Shown here: in pieces, positions 39,201 to 48,200 of the stretch | Position numbering within the stretch: the first letter of the stretch is position 1 | How the letters are laid out: each line of letters starts with the position of its first letter | NCBI RefSeq assembly: GCF_002950945.1 | Contig: NZ_CP012673.1 | Coordinates: 682,001-746,000 of the forward strand | DNA: 64,000 nt | Direction of reading: 5' to 3' | Source: Sorangium cellulosum | GTDB taxonomy: Bacteria > Myxococcota_A > Polyangia > Polyangiales > Polyangiaceae | The notes under the pieces: model-generated | Seen by the model: the letters and a program-made list of their open reading frames with translations, nothing else | Told to the model about the DNA's origin: nothing | The model's database searches: none | Program-made: the position numbers and the translations under genes

Positions 39201-40905
39201 CGGAGCGCACCAGCGCCCGCGACATCTGCAGCGACCAGAACGCCGCCAGCGCCGAGTCGCCCGAGGCCTCGACCTCGTCCTGCACGCGGCGGAGCTCGGC
39301 GAGGGCGCGCGCGGGGTCGCCGCGGTTCATCGCGAGCCGCGCGCGCGCGATCACGACCACCGGCGCGCCGTCGCCCTCGTACCGGCCGAGCGCCTCCGCC
39401 GCCGCGTCGAAGTGGCCGCGGTCGAGCAGCCGGTGGATCTCCGCGGGCGGCAGCGCCGCCCCCTCCGCGCCGTCGGCCGCGGCGCCGGGCGCCGCGCCCC
39501 CCGAGGCGGGCGGGCCGTCGAGCAGCCGGTCGACGTCCTCGGTCGAGGCGACGGGCGCCCGCGCGATGCGCGCCACGATCTCCCGGATGCGCCCCGGCCA
39601 CCGCCCTGCGCGCGCCACGACGTGCGCGGCCACCGCGTCGCTCAGCGACGGGATGGTGCGCTGCACGAGCTCGCGCGCGACCTGCTCGTCGAGCGGCTCC
39701 ATCGCGAAGACCTCGAGCGCGCCCGCCCCGGTCCGCGCCGGCTCCGCCCCGTGCACCAGCACCAGCTTGCCGCCGGCCTTGCGCACCTCGTCGAACCGCT
39801 CGAGCTCCGCGGCGCCGAGCCGGTCGGCGTCGTCGACGAGCGCCGTCACGCGGCCGAGGTCGTGGCCCGACAGCTCGATCGCGAGCGCCTCGCGCGGGTC
39901 GGCCACGCTGCCCGCCTCGACCCACGCGACGGCGTACCCGGCGACCTCCAGCGACCACGCGATGCGCCGGAGCAGCGCGCTCCGCCCCGACCCGGGCGGC
40001 CCCGCGATCGAGAGCGCCCCGCCCTCGCCGAGGGCCATGATCTGCGCGTGCAGCCGCGCCGCCTCCGCGTCGAGCCCGACGATCGGCCACACCACCGCGC
40101 CCGGATCGGCGTCGGGCCTGCCGCCCGCGTCGCTCCGCCGCGCGGCGTCCTCGGGCGGCGCGCAGGGGAGCCGCGCGGCGCGCCGGAGCGCGTTCGCGAG
40201 CTCGTCCGCGCTCGGGTAACGCGCGTTCGGATCCCGCTCCGTCGCCCGGTCGACCACCGCCTGGAGCGCGGCGGCGGCCTCTGGCGCGAGCTCCCCCGCG
40301 CTGTCGCGGATCACCTCGGCGAGCGTCGCGCCGAGCGCGAACACCTCGGCGCGGACGGTGAGCGGATCGCCCTTGAAGAGCTCCGGCGCGGCGTAGCGCG
40401 GCGTGATGCCCACGGGCCGCGAGCCGTCGTCCCGGAACGGCGCGGACAGGCCGAGATCGACGAGCGTCGCGCGCCCGCCCTCGCCGACGACGATGTTCGC
40501 GGGCTTCACGTCCCCGTGCAGGACCAGCGCGCGGTGCAGCCGCGTGAGCTGATCGGCCGCGTCGGCGATGGCCTCGAGGTTCTTCGTGAGATCGCCCCTG
40601 CGCGCGAGCAGATCGGCGAGGCTCATCCCCTCGACGAGCTCGCGCACCATGAACGGCCGCCCCGACCCCGGGAGCCGGCCGAAGCGCAGGACCCGCGGCA
40701 CGCCCAGCCCCTCGACGCCCGACAGCGCCGCCGCCTCGCGGACGAGCGCGAGCACCTCGGGCTCGTCCCCGTCCTCGCCGAGCGTCTTCAGCGCGACCGT
40801 CTTGCCGGTGATCCGGTCGCGCACCGCCCACACCTCGCCGCCGCCGCCCTTTCCGAGCGTCCCGATCGGCTCATAACGCGGAGGGAACAGCGGCCGCGGC
40901 GTCAC
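36280..40905 (-). CDS. kinase-ATPase-TPR-GAF-sigma54 activator fusion
   Basis: A 1541-residue regulator. Residues 11-255: Ser/Thr-kinase-like domain (LGKGGGGEVWAVRD, VALKTL, HGDVKPANIV, VDLGLSAPFR, YAAPELF). About 275-460: a NACHT/AAA-type ATPase (Walker A GPPGSGRSALLRR near 300). About 480-960: TPR-like helices. About 985-1140: GAF domain. About 1205-1440: sigma-54 AAA+ domain with Walker A GESGTGKEVVAR, the sigma-54 contact loop GAFTGA near 1278, and Walker B ILLDEIGEMP. C-terminus: Fis-type helix-turn-helix (WNRVKAAQVVGLPRRTFYRR). It should activate sigma-54 promoters in response to signals sensed by GAF or TPR. The start is GTG 40905 after GAGGGG. Such fusions are known from myxobacteria; the target here is unknown. 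Confidence 0.95.
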   Translation of the reverse strand: MTPRPLFPPRYEPIGTLGKGGGGEVWAVRDRITGKTVALKTLGEDGDEPEVLALVREAAALSGVEGLGVPRVLRFGRLPGSGRPFMVRELVEGMSLADLLARRGDLTKNLEAIADAADQLTRLHRALVLHGDVKPANIVVGEGGRATLVDLGLSAPFRDDGSRPVGITPRYAAPELFKGDPLTVRAEVFALGATLAEVIRDSAGELAPEAAAALQAVVDRATERDPNARYPSADELANALRRAARLPCAPPEDAARRSDAGGRPDADPGAVVWPIVGLDAEAARLHAQIMALGEGGALSIAGPPGSGRSALLRRIAWSLEVAGYAVAWVEAGSVADPREALAIELSGHDLGRVTALVDDADRLGAAELERFDEVRKAGGKLVLVHGAEPARTGAGALEVFAMEPLDEQVARELVQRTIPSLSDAVAAHVVARAGRWPGRIREIVARIARAPVASTEDVDRLLDGPPASGGAAPGAAADGAEGAALPPAEIHRLLDRGHFDAAAEALGRYEGDGAPVVVIARARLAMNRGDPARALAELRRVQDEVEASGDSALAAFWSLQMSRALVRSGDYGEAERRASEAAERVGPIRLEAELARGPHSAHGPGAAFGASPEAILAEAVAMRGLSQSFASRHEEAKRTLEQAVRLARLTGEPRILSVALVSLAFALQRDDRLGEAKAAYEEALTAAEQAGDAGTLATTRLNLAAIAKLQGDLGAAIRHLEAAVDMGRRSGRVATIRQALLNLSNLDLYLGRLARARVSIDALAAQRADLAPQQNAQLLALEAEHAARSGDLEQAERLCLECAEAYEAMGRRVDAVEARLERVLFAVARTGADARGLGDEIDAAAARLGSTGAHRALLALARGRVAALARDERRARAAYDEALEAARAAGQRDWIWRALEARAQLEAERGHLIRARHDREEALITLEEIASKLPRDLREVFWNDARRKEIRAAAMLELMSGRTVPFTQSAPAPGEDRLARVLEINRAIAGEHDLARLLAKVTDHAIALLNAERGFIILQRPPRDEPPAASGEAAVDLSIHTSRDQAGDDPHARFSSSIAERVISTGEPVVTASARDDARMSDYVSVHQLMLQSVACVPIRQRSGQVIGALYLETRLSAAAKFEAELPTLTALADQLAIAIETARLVSENERRARELERTNEELRAARAKLEELLGHRTAQLAATRRDLRSARAVIRGHFGYEGLVGTSEAMRRVYALIDRVKDTDIPILITGESGTGKEVVARTIHNASPRAKRPFVGINCGAIPEHLLESELFGHMRGAFTGADRDRKGLFREVTGGTILLDEIGEMPQKMQAGLLRVLQEKVVRPVGSSREEPVDARVIAATHRDLADMVSRGTFREDLYYRLHVVEVRIPSLRQRIEDIPLLIDYFLGIFAARYGRDRRSVSRAALKRLSAYSWPGNVRQLENVLLNAWVLSDRPELESDDFELPDAAPRSLRGAEAAPLSRGPASGSGGGAPASSGRAPAPSEPQRIETSLDAHKASERERILVALSSCNWNRVKAAQVVGLPRRTFYRRLKEYGIQ

Positions 40906-40940
40906 GTCACCCCTCGATCCTCAGCGGCCATACCCCGCCA

Positions 40941-41873
40941 TCAGAGGCCATACCCCGCGGACAGTCCGAAGTAGAACCCCGTGATCGAGAAGCCGGTGTC
41001 GAGCCGGGTCTGGAGCTGCTTGATCGGCTTGTACCGGAAGCTCACCTGCGGGAACGAGATCCACGGGAACACGGACGGCTTCGAGCCCCCGTTGACCCAG
41101 CTCGGCTCGTCGTAGTTGCCGTAATGGTTGTTGGACGCGTCGCAGAACGCGCCGCTCGGGCCGGCGCATTTGCTCCAGGCGCCCACGTCGTCGGGGTTCA
41201 GGTTCGACGGGTCGTTCGGGTAGGCCTGCGCGCGGTAGAGGTTGCCGAACACGACGCCGATGCCGACGCCGGCGCCGAACTGCACCGAGAAGCGGCCCTT
41301 CTCCTTGTCGAGCGGGATCTCGACGAAGAGGATATCGGCCGTGAGATAGAGCAGCTTCAGGTCGCTCGACACCATCTCCCAGGCGAAGTTGTCGTCCTGC
41401 TTCCCCTTGAAGAGGAACGGATCCATCGAGTAGTCGGCGTAGGAGATCGCGAGATCGATCTCGAGCCCGTCCCTGCGCGTGACGAACTCCGGGCCGACCG
41501 TGAACACGTTCACCGTCGAGCCGCCGTCCGCGAAGAAGTTGACCATGAACTTCGGGACAATGACGTTCCGGAACCGGGCCCCGATGAACCGGTAGGTCTT
41601 GCCGTCCCTCTCGAGCGGCGCGTTGTCGTCCGCCGCCTCCGGCGCGGGCGCCACCGCCTCCACCTTGTCTCCCGGCGCCCCGTCGCCTTGCTCTTGCTCG
41701 TCCTTGGCCTGCTGCTCGGCAGCGAGGGAGTCGTCCGGATCCTTGCCAGACCCGTCCTCCGACTGCGCGCGGGCGCTGGACGCGAAGCTCACCACGCCGA
41801 GCAGCGCCGCGAGCGCTGCGGCCCTGGCATGTACCCCGGACACCAGCCGCCGACCCGTCTTGATGTGGTCCAT
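40941..41873 (-). CDS. outer-membrane beta-barrel protein
   Basis: A 310-residue protein. The signal peptide ends at about residue 36 (ASSARAQ). After an acidic linker (DEQEQGDGAPGDKVEA) come alternating amphipathic strands rich in Phe, Tyr and Gly (FMVNFFADGGSTVNVFTVG; FSVQFGAGVGIGVVFGNLY; ISFPQVSFRYKPIKQLQTRL) ending in FYFGLSAGYGL with a near-terminal aromatic, typical of outer-membrane barrels. Two Cys (KCAGPSGAFCD) may form a loop disulfide. Function unknown. The gene lies 35 bp upstream of the activator gene on the same strand and may be co-transcribed with it. Confidence 0.78.
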   Translation of the reverse strand: MDHIKTGRRLVSGVHARAAALAALLGVVSFASSARAQSEDGSGKDPDDSLAAEQQAKDEQEQGDGAPGDKVEAVAPAPEAADDNAPLERDGKTYRFIGARFRNVIVPKFMVNFFADGGSTVNVFTVGPEFVTRRDGLEIDLAISYADYSMDPFLFKGKQDDNFAWEMVSSDLKLLYLTADILFVEIPLDKEKGRFSVQFGAGVGIGVVFGNLYRAQAYPNDPSNLNPDDVGAWSKCAGPSGAFCDASNNHYGNYDEPSWVNGGSKPSVFPWISFPQVSFRYKPIKQLQTRLDTGFSITGFYFGLSAGYGL

Positions 41874-42200
41874 TGTAGGTCACCTAGCGATGCATAAGGT
41901 CAGGACCGGCTCCGGGCGCCCGCGGAGCGGGCGCGCCGAGGCCGGACTCCAGCTCTCCATGGGCGCGCCCGGGGTTCACCGGGTGCCAGTCGCAGGGGAG
42001 GGTACACGAGACGCAGCGCCGTGTGACGCCCGCGTACCGCCCACGGCGGAGCTTTTTCTGACGCGGGTCGCGCACGTTGGCGGCGCGCAGCCGCCTCGGG
42101 CCCGCCGCCGGAAGCGACGCGGCGCCGGCCCGGTTCGCCTGCTCTGGCCGAGCCCGGCCGAGGTTGCACACAGCAAAATGATCCGCAATAGACGGAAAGG
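41874..42200. other. divergent intergenic region
   Basis: 327 bp between the barrel gene and the hydrolase. The last 40 bp before the hydrolase are unusually AT-rich (CAGCAAAATGATCCGCAATA near 42172-42190) and could hold a promoter. GGAAAGG directly abuts the ATG at 42201, closer than normal for a ribosome-binding site. Confidence 0.45.
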
Positions 42201-43367
42201 ATGATCCTCCATCAGTGCCAGGTCGAGCAGACGGTCGACCGTGATGAGCGGGACAGGTTCATCAAAGAGCTCGTGGTGGTGCGGGTCCGGAGCTCGGCGC
42301 CCGAGGCCGCGCCGGCGAGCCGCAGGGGCGAGGGGGTGCGCTCGTCGTGGGTGGAGGACCCCGGGGTGGTGGACCGGGAGCCGGTCGTCTGCGATGTGCC
42401 GCTCGCGATGATCCGCAAGCGGAGCGCGCGGCTGCGCAGCACGGTGGCGAGCGTGCTGCTCATCCACGGGTACGGCCAGAACCGCTACATCTGGCACCTC
42501 CCGTCGCGCAGCTTCTCGAACTACCTGGCGCGGGCGGGCTTCGACGTGTTCAACCTCGACCTCCGGGGGCACGGGCGGTCGCGGCACCTCGGGGCGCGGC
42601 GGCCCGGCCACGTGACCGACTTCGTGCGCGAGGACCTGCCCGCGGCGATCGAGGAGGTCCGGCGCATCTCGGGCCCGCGGCCGGTGTACCTCATCGGCCA
42701 CTCGCTCGGGGGGCTCATCAGCTACGCGACCGCGCCGACGATGGGCGGCGCCGTGGGCGGGATCATCACGCTCGGGAGCCCGTACCTGTTCACGCACGGC
42801 TCGCGGCTCCTGTCGCTGCTCGGCCGCCTGATGCTGACCGTCGACCAGCGGGTCCCGCTCGGGCAGGGGGCGCTGGCGCTCTCGGCGTGGGGGGAGCCGT
42901 TCCGGTTCGTGCGGGCGTTCGTCGAGAGCCCGATCTTCCCGCTGCCGATCCGGGGGTTCGTTCCGGGCTCGATGGAGACCCGGGTGCTCACGCAGCACAT
43001 GTCGCTCGCGATGGACAGCGGCAGCATCACGGTGCTCCGGAACATGTTCCTCGACGCGGCGGCGGCGCGGAAGAGCGGCCACCACATGGGCAGCCTCTTC
43101 GGCTACGCGCAGCGCTTCGAGGCGATGGATCTGCCGCTGCTCGTCGTCGCCGGCACGCGCGACGACCTCGCGCCGCCCGCGTCGGTGAAGCCGGCGTACG
43201 AGTTCAGCAAGTCGTCGGACAAGACCTACCGCGAGTTCCCGCGCGGCCACCTCGACATCGTCGTCGGCAGGGACGCGCCGCTCACGGTGTGGCCGCTCAT
43301 CGAGGCCTGGCTGAAGACGCGGATCAGGCGCGCGGCGGCGAAGGAGAGGGAGCGGTTGAGCGCGTAA
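42201..43367 (+). CDS. alpha/beta hydrolase
   Basis: A 388-residue serine hydrolase. The oxyanion-hole segment is VLLIHGYGQNRYIWHLP (about residues 86-102), the nucleophile elbow is YLIGHSLGGLISY, the acid is in VVAGTRDDLAPPASV and the His in REFPRGHLDIVVG, so the catalytic triad is complete. It has an 85-residue N-terminal region and a lid insertion around residues 200-270. Substrate (lipid, ester or polyester) cannot be told. The ATG at 42201 has GGAAAGG immediately before it with no spacing, so a start slightly downstream is possible. It begins a rightward trio with the Eis-like and J-domain genes. Confidence 0.88.
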   Translation: MILHQCQVEQTVDRDERDRFIKELVVVRVRSSAPEAAPASRRGEGVRSSWVEDPGVVDREPVVCDVPLAMIRKRSARLRSTVASVLLIHGYGQNRYIWHLPSRSFSNYLARAGFDVFNLDLRGHGRSRHLGARRPGHVTDFVREDLPAAIEEVRRISGPRPVYLIGHSLGGLISYATAPTMGGAVGGIITLGSPYLFTHGSRLLSLLGRLMLTVDQRVPLGQGALALSAWGEPFRFVRAFVESPIFPLPIRGFVPGSMETRVLTQHMSLAMDSGSITVLRNMFLDAAAARKSGHHMGSLFGYAQRFEAMDLPLLVVAGTRDDLAPPASVKPAYEFSKSSDKTYREFPRGHLDIVVGRDAPLTVWPLIEAWLKTRIRRAAAKERERLSA

Positions 43368-43472
43368 GACGCGGCTCAGGGGGCGCGGCGCCGCCGCCGG
43401 GCCCCCTCCCGCGCACGCTCCCGGCGGTGAGCCCGCCCGCGCGGAGCGGGCCTCTTTGCTATCGTGGCGCGC

Positions 43473-44693
43473 ATGCACATCGAGCTCCGGCAGATGACCG
43501 CCGAGCAGCAGGCCGAGTTCAGCCAGCCCATCCTCAACGCGTTCGGCGTTCCGCTGGACCTCGAGCGCCTGGAGGGCACGAAGCGCCTCCCGGAGCTCAC
43601 GTCGCGCCTCGGCGCCTACGACGGCGACACGCTCGTCGGGGCCGCCGGCTCGTTCTCGTTCACGATGACCACGCCCGGCGGGGCCGTCCCCGTCGCCGGG
43701 CTCACGGCGGTCGCGGTGACCCCGACGCACCGCCGCCGCGGCATCCTCACGACGCTCATCCGCCGGCACCTGGATGACGCGCGGGCCGAAGGGCGGCCGA
43801 TCTCCTCGCTCTGGGCCACGGAGGGCACCATCTACGGCCGCTTCGGGTACGGGCTCGCGTCCCAGGCGTGCTCGATGTCGATCGAGCGGGATCGCAGCGC
43901 GTTCCGCGGCGCGGCGGGCGCCGAGGGCCGGGCGCGGCTGCTCGGAGAGGCCGAGGCGCTCGAGGCCTTCGCGCCGATCTGGGAGCGCGCCCGCCCGCTC
44001 ACCCCCGGGATGTTGTCGCGCTCGGCGACGTGGTGGCAGGTCCGCCGGCTCGTCGACAACGACTACATGCGCAAGGGCGGCGGCCCGCTGCAGCGCGTGG
44101 TGATCGAGGTCTCCGGGCGCGCCGAGGCGTATGCGCTCTACTGCCTGCACCACCAGTGGGATGCGTCCCACATCCCCGTCGGCTCGGTCCGCGTGATCGA
44201 GGCGGTCGGCGCGACGCCGCTCGGGACGAGGCTCGTCTGGCGGTACCTCTTCGATATCGACCTGGCGCAGCGGATCGAGGCGAGCCTCCTGCCGATCGAT
44301 CACCCGCTCGGCCTGCTCGTCGCCGAGCCGCGGCGCTTGCGCCTTACCGCGGCCGACGGGCTGTGGGTGCGCATCGTGGACGTCGAGGCCGCGCTCGCGG
44401 CGCGCGCCTACGGCAGCAAAGAGCCGCTCACCCTCGAGATCACCGACCGCGATTGCCCCTGGAACGCCGGCCGGTTCCGGCTGCACGGGGGCGAGCGGCG
44501 CGCGGCGCGGACCACGGACGCGCCGGACCTCCGCCTCGACGTCGCGGCGCTCGGCTCGGTCTACCTCGGCGGCGTCTCGTTCCAGCGCCTGGCCGACGCG
44601 GGCCAGGTCGAGGTGCTCACCGAGGACGCCGTCCCGCGCGCGGACAGCCTGTTCCGCGCCGCGCGCGCCCCGTGGTGCCCCGAGATCTTCTGA
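43473..44693 (+). CDS. Eis-like GNAT N-acetyltransferase
   Basis: A 406-residue protein of the Eis (enhanced intracellular survival) family. The first GNAT domain has the acetyl-CoA loop VAVTPTHRRRGILTTLIRRH (about residues 86-105); a second GNAT-like and an SCP2-like C-terminal domain follow (LTLEITDRDCPWNAGRFRLH), and the chain ends in PEIF; the terminal Phe carboxylate acts as catalytic base in mycobacterial Eis. Eis proteins acetylate many amines, including aminoglycosides, so a defensive or self-resistance role is possible but unproven. I use ATG 43473; GTG 43464 would add three residues. It lies 7 nt from the J-domain gene. Confidence 0.9.
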   Translation: MHIELRQMTAEQQAEFSQPILNAFGVPLDLERLEGTKRLPELTSRLGAYDGDTLVGAAGSFSFTMTTPGGAVPVAGLTAVAVTPTHRRRGILTTLIRRHLDDARAEGRPISSLWATEGTIYGRFGYGLASQACSMSIERDRSAFRGAAGAEGRARLLGEAEALEAFAPIWERARPLTPGMLSRSATWWQVRRLVDNDYMRKGGGPLQRVVIEVSGRAEAYALYCLHHQWDASHIPVGSVRVIEAVGATPLGTRLVWRYLFDIDLAQRIEASLLPIDHPLGLLVAEPRRLRLTAADGLWVRIVDVEAALAARAYGSKEPLTLEITDRDCPWNAGRFRLHGGERRAARTTDAPDLRLDVAALGSVYLGGVSFQRLADAGQVEVLTEDAVPRADSLFRAARAPWCPEIF

Positions 44694-44700
44694 AGGCCCC

Positions 44701-45231
44701 ATGACGCTCCCGCTCCGCGGCGTCTACGCGGTGACGCCGACGCGCCGCCGCCGCTTCCTGTGGGCCGCCTGGTGGACGGGTGAGCCCGCGCGCGAGCCGT
44801 TCCGCCCCCCGGACGCGAGCCAGGGCGGCGCGCGCACGGCGGAGGAGGCGCGGGCGCAGGCCGAGCGCGCCGCGGGGCGCCCGCTCGTCGAGATCGAGCC
44901 GGCGTGGGCGACGGCCTGGGCGCGTGTCCTCCGCGGCGAGCCCCCCTGGCCCAGGCCGCGCGCGCGGCGCGAGGCGCCCGCCGAGCCGCCGCCGCCCGGG
45001 CCGCCGCGAGGCGCCTCCGCGCGGCCCTCGTCCGCGCGCGGCGTGTCGCCGTTCGTGGTGCTCGGCCTCCCCGACGCCGCCGGCGTGGCCGAGGTCCGCC
45101 GGGCGTTCCGCCGGCTCGCGCTCGCCACGCACCCCGATCGGGGCGGCGACGCCGCCGAGTTCATGCGCGTCAAGTGGGCCCACGACGAGGCGATGTCCCG
45201 GCTGGCGCGGCCCCGGCGCCGGGATCGCTAG
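44701..45231 (+). CDS. protein with C-terminal J domain
   Basis: A 176-residue protein. Residues 1-80 form an unfamiliar domain (GVYAVTPTRRRRFLWAAWWT), residues 80-115 are a Pro/Arg linker, and residues 115-176 are a J domain: PFVVLGLPDAAGVAEVRRAF and the invariant HPD in ATHPDRGGDAAEFMRVK. It can stimulate an Hsp70/DnaK ATPase through the HPD loop, while the N-terminal part may choose the client. It follows the Eis-like gene by 7 nt and is probably translated from the same message. It has no Gly/Phe region or zinc finger, so it is not DnaJ itself. Confidence 0.87.
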   Translation: MTLPLRGVYAVTPTRRRRFLWAAWWTGEPAREPFRPPDASQGGARTAEEARAQAERAAGRPLVEIEPAWATAWARVLRGEPPWPRPRARREAPAEPPPPGPPRGASARPSSARGVSPFVVLGLPDAAGVAEVRRAFRRLALATHPDRGGDAAEFMRVKWAHDEAMSRLARPRRRDR

Positions 45232-45264
45232 GCTCTGCCCGACGAACGTCGCGCGCGGCCCGCG

Positions 45265-48200
45265 CTACAGGCGATCCCCGTCCGCCTCGAGGAGCGCCCG
45301 CGCCTCGTCGCGCAGCGGCGCGTAGTCGCGCGCGAGCAGCGGGTTGCCTTCGAGCGCCCGCTCGAGCCGGGCCCCGGCGAGGCGCGCCCGATCGAGGCGC
45401 AGCGCCGGATCGCGCTCCGTCCTGGCCTCCAGGAGCAGCAGCGCCCCCTGCTCGGCGATCGCCGCGGGCAGGCCCGGGTCGATGCCGATCGCGCGGTCGA
45501 TCATCGCGAGCCCCGCCGCGATCTCCGCGCGTGTGCCCTCGGGCGCCTGCCCGGCCGAGCCCGCGCGCCGGCGGTAGACCTCGGCCAGCGCGCCGAGGAT
45601 CCGCGCGTCCCCGCCGTTCGACGCGATGGACTCGAGCGCGCGGAGCAGCGACCGCTCCGCCGCGTCGAGCGGCGCCGCCGGGGTCCTCCCGGGGGACGCC
45701 GCCCACCGCGCGGACAGGAGGTGGAGCCTCCCGAGCGCGAGGTGCGCCTCCGCGTTGCGCGGCTTCGCGGCCACGATCGGCTCGAACACGCCCCTCGCCG
45801 CCTCGATCGCGCCGGTCGGATCCTCGCCGCGATCGAGCGCCGCGTGCGCCGCCTCCGTGAGCGCGAGGCCCGCCCCCTGCTGCGCCTCGATGTCCTCTGG
45901 ATCGAGGTGCGTCGCCGCGCCGTAGCAATCGAGCGCCCGCGCCAGCGAGACCTCCGGGCTCGCCCCGGTGAGCCGCTCGTACCGGGCCTCGATCAGGTAC
46001 GCGAGGCCCAGGTTGCTGTACGACGGGAGGTTGTCCGGGAGCAGCCGGATCGACGCCTCGAGGCTGTCCTTGGCCAGCTCGAGCGACTCCTCGGGCGGCA
46101 GCCCGTGGTCGAGCTCGTACTGGGCCCGCTGCGCGTAGAACCAGCCCTGGTTCACGCGCGGCGGCGCCTCGTCCGGGTCGATCTCGATCGCCCGCTCGAG
46201 GTGCGACACGCTGAGCTCGAACAGCCGCAGGGGATCGGCGCCGTGGGACGCGCTGTACTCGGCCATCATCCCGTACGCGATGCCCGCGTCGTTCCACGCC
46301 CAGGAGGAGCTCGGGTCGAGGGCGATCGACCGCTGCATGTTCTCGACCGCGCGCTCGAGCGACGGCCTCGTGTCGCGCCCCTCCGCGCCCTCGTAGGACG
46401 CGATCAGGAAGAAACTCGCCCCGATCGCGCCGTACGCCGTCGCCTCCTTCGGGTCCCACCGGATCGCCTGCTCGCCGGCCGCGATCGCCCGGTCGAGGTC
46501 TGCCCTCGGGTCCGAGCCCCTCGACAGGTCTCGCTTCGCCCGGAGCACGTACGCGCGGGCCTTCTTCACGTGCGCGCCGCTCGCGCGCGGCTCGGCGCGG
46601 ATGGCCCGGTCGCAGCTCTCGATGAGGCTCGCGAAGGTCCGGTCGATCTCCTCGCCGAGGTGCGCCTCGATCCGCAGGATCTCGCCGTAGGCGCCCGCGG
46701 TCGCCTCGTGCAGGTCGGGATCGCTCTCGGCCATCTGCGCCGCGACCTCGTACGACGCGATGGCGCTCCGGAACCCGGCGAGCGCCTCGGCGCGCTCGCC
46801 CCGGTCGCGCGCCGCCGCCCCCTTCGCGAACAGGATGTCGCCCTCGAGCTCCTTCGCCTCGTAGTCCCAGGGCGCCCGCGCGAACGCCCTCCGCGCGTCG
46901 TCGAGCGCCTCGTCGAACCGCTCCTCGTAGAGCGCGATGAGCGCCGAGGTGTAGGCCGACCGCTCGGCGACCGACCGCGCGCTCTCCCGCAGGTACTGGA
47001 TCGCCCGCTCTTTGTGCCGCTCCTTGTGCCGCTCCTGGAGCTCGGCCTGGCGCTCGGAGCGCTCCAGCTTGCCGCTGCGGCGCCGCGCGCTGTCGAGCCG
47101 CTTGCGGTAGAGCATGCCGTGCGCGAGCCCCGCCGCGAACTTCGCCTCCTCCGCGGCGTACCCGCTGCCGAGCGCCGCCTCGAGCCGCGCGAGCGCCTCC
47201 TCGGGCTCGTGCAGCGCGAGGTGCCCGCGCCCGAGCGCGTAGTTGCCGGGGCCCGCCACGAGGTCGCCCGCGTCCCCGCGCATGGCCTGCATCTTCCGCT
47301 CGAGCTCGGCCATGCGCGCGCGGATGACGTCCTTCTCCCGCGACACCTCGTGGAGGGGGAGCGCGTACGCATAACGCATGAACAGCTCCATCTCCTTGAC
47401 GTCCTGCCCGAAGCCCTGGGCCAGGGAGGCGACCTGGGCCGAGAGCTCGGCGTGGCGGGCGGCGGCGAGCCGCTCGCGGACGGCGACCCCGCCGACGAAC
47501 GAGAGCACCACGAGCGCCGCGGCCGCCGCGGCGACCGCGAGCTTGTGCTTCTGCGCGAGCTTCAGGGCGAGGTACCCGAAGCTCGGCGGCCGCGCCTCGA
47601 TGGGCTCGCCCTCGAGGTAACGCCCGAGGTCGAGGGCGAGCCGCTTCGCGGAGTCGTACCGCCGCTGCGGCGCCTTCTCGAGGCACTTCATCACGACGGT
47701 CTCGAGATCGACGGGGATCTCCTTGTCGAGCTGGCGCAGCGGCGCGGGGAGCTCGTTCGCCACGCGCCAGATGAGGCTCGTCACGCACGCGTCGACGAAC
47801 GGCGGGCGCCCGACGAGCACCTCGTACAGCGTGGAGCCCAGGCCGTAGACGTCCGTGCGGCGGTCGAGCTGCCGCAGGCCCCCGGACACCTGCTCCGGCG
47901 CCATGTAGGCCGGCGTCCCCTCCTCGGTCGTGCTCGCCCTGCCGTCCGCCGCGATCTCCCGGGCGAGCCCGAAATCGACGAGGTAGGGGCGGAAGGCGCC
48001 GTCGGCCGTGCGCTCGACGAGGATGTTCGCCGGCTTGATGTCGCGGTGGATGAGCCCGAGCCGGTGGGCGGCGTGAAGGCCGTCCGCCACGTCGGCCATG
48101 ACCTTCACCCGCTGCTCGAGCGTCATCGTCCGCGCGATGTGGTGGAGCGGCTGGCCGTCGACGTACTGCATGGCGATGAACGGCTGGCCCTGCGCCTCGC

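Noticed and set aside
36412..40974. A 1520-codon plus-strand open frame opposite the sigma-54 activator
   Set aside because: Arg/Leu/Glu/His-rich composition with no motif, exactly complementary to a gene with clear domains. GC-rich codon bias keeps such antisense frames open.
43421..43457. A GC hairpin followed by CTCTTT before the Eis-like gene
   Set aside because: Only 6 bp of stem and the T-run is mixed; too weak to call a terminator just before a start codon.
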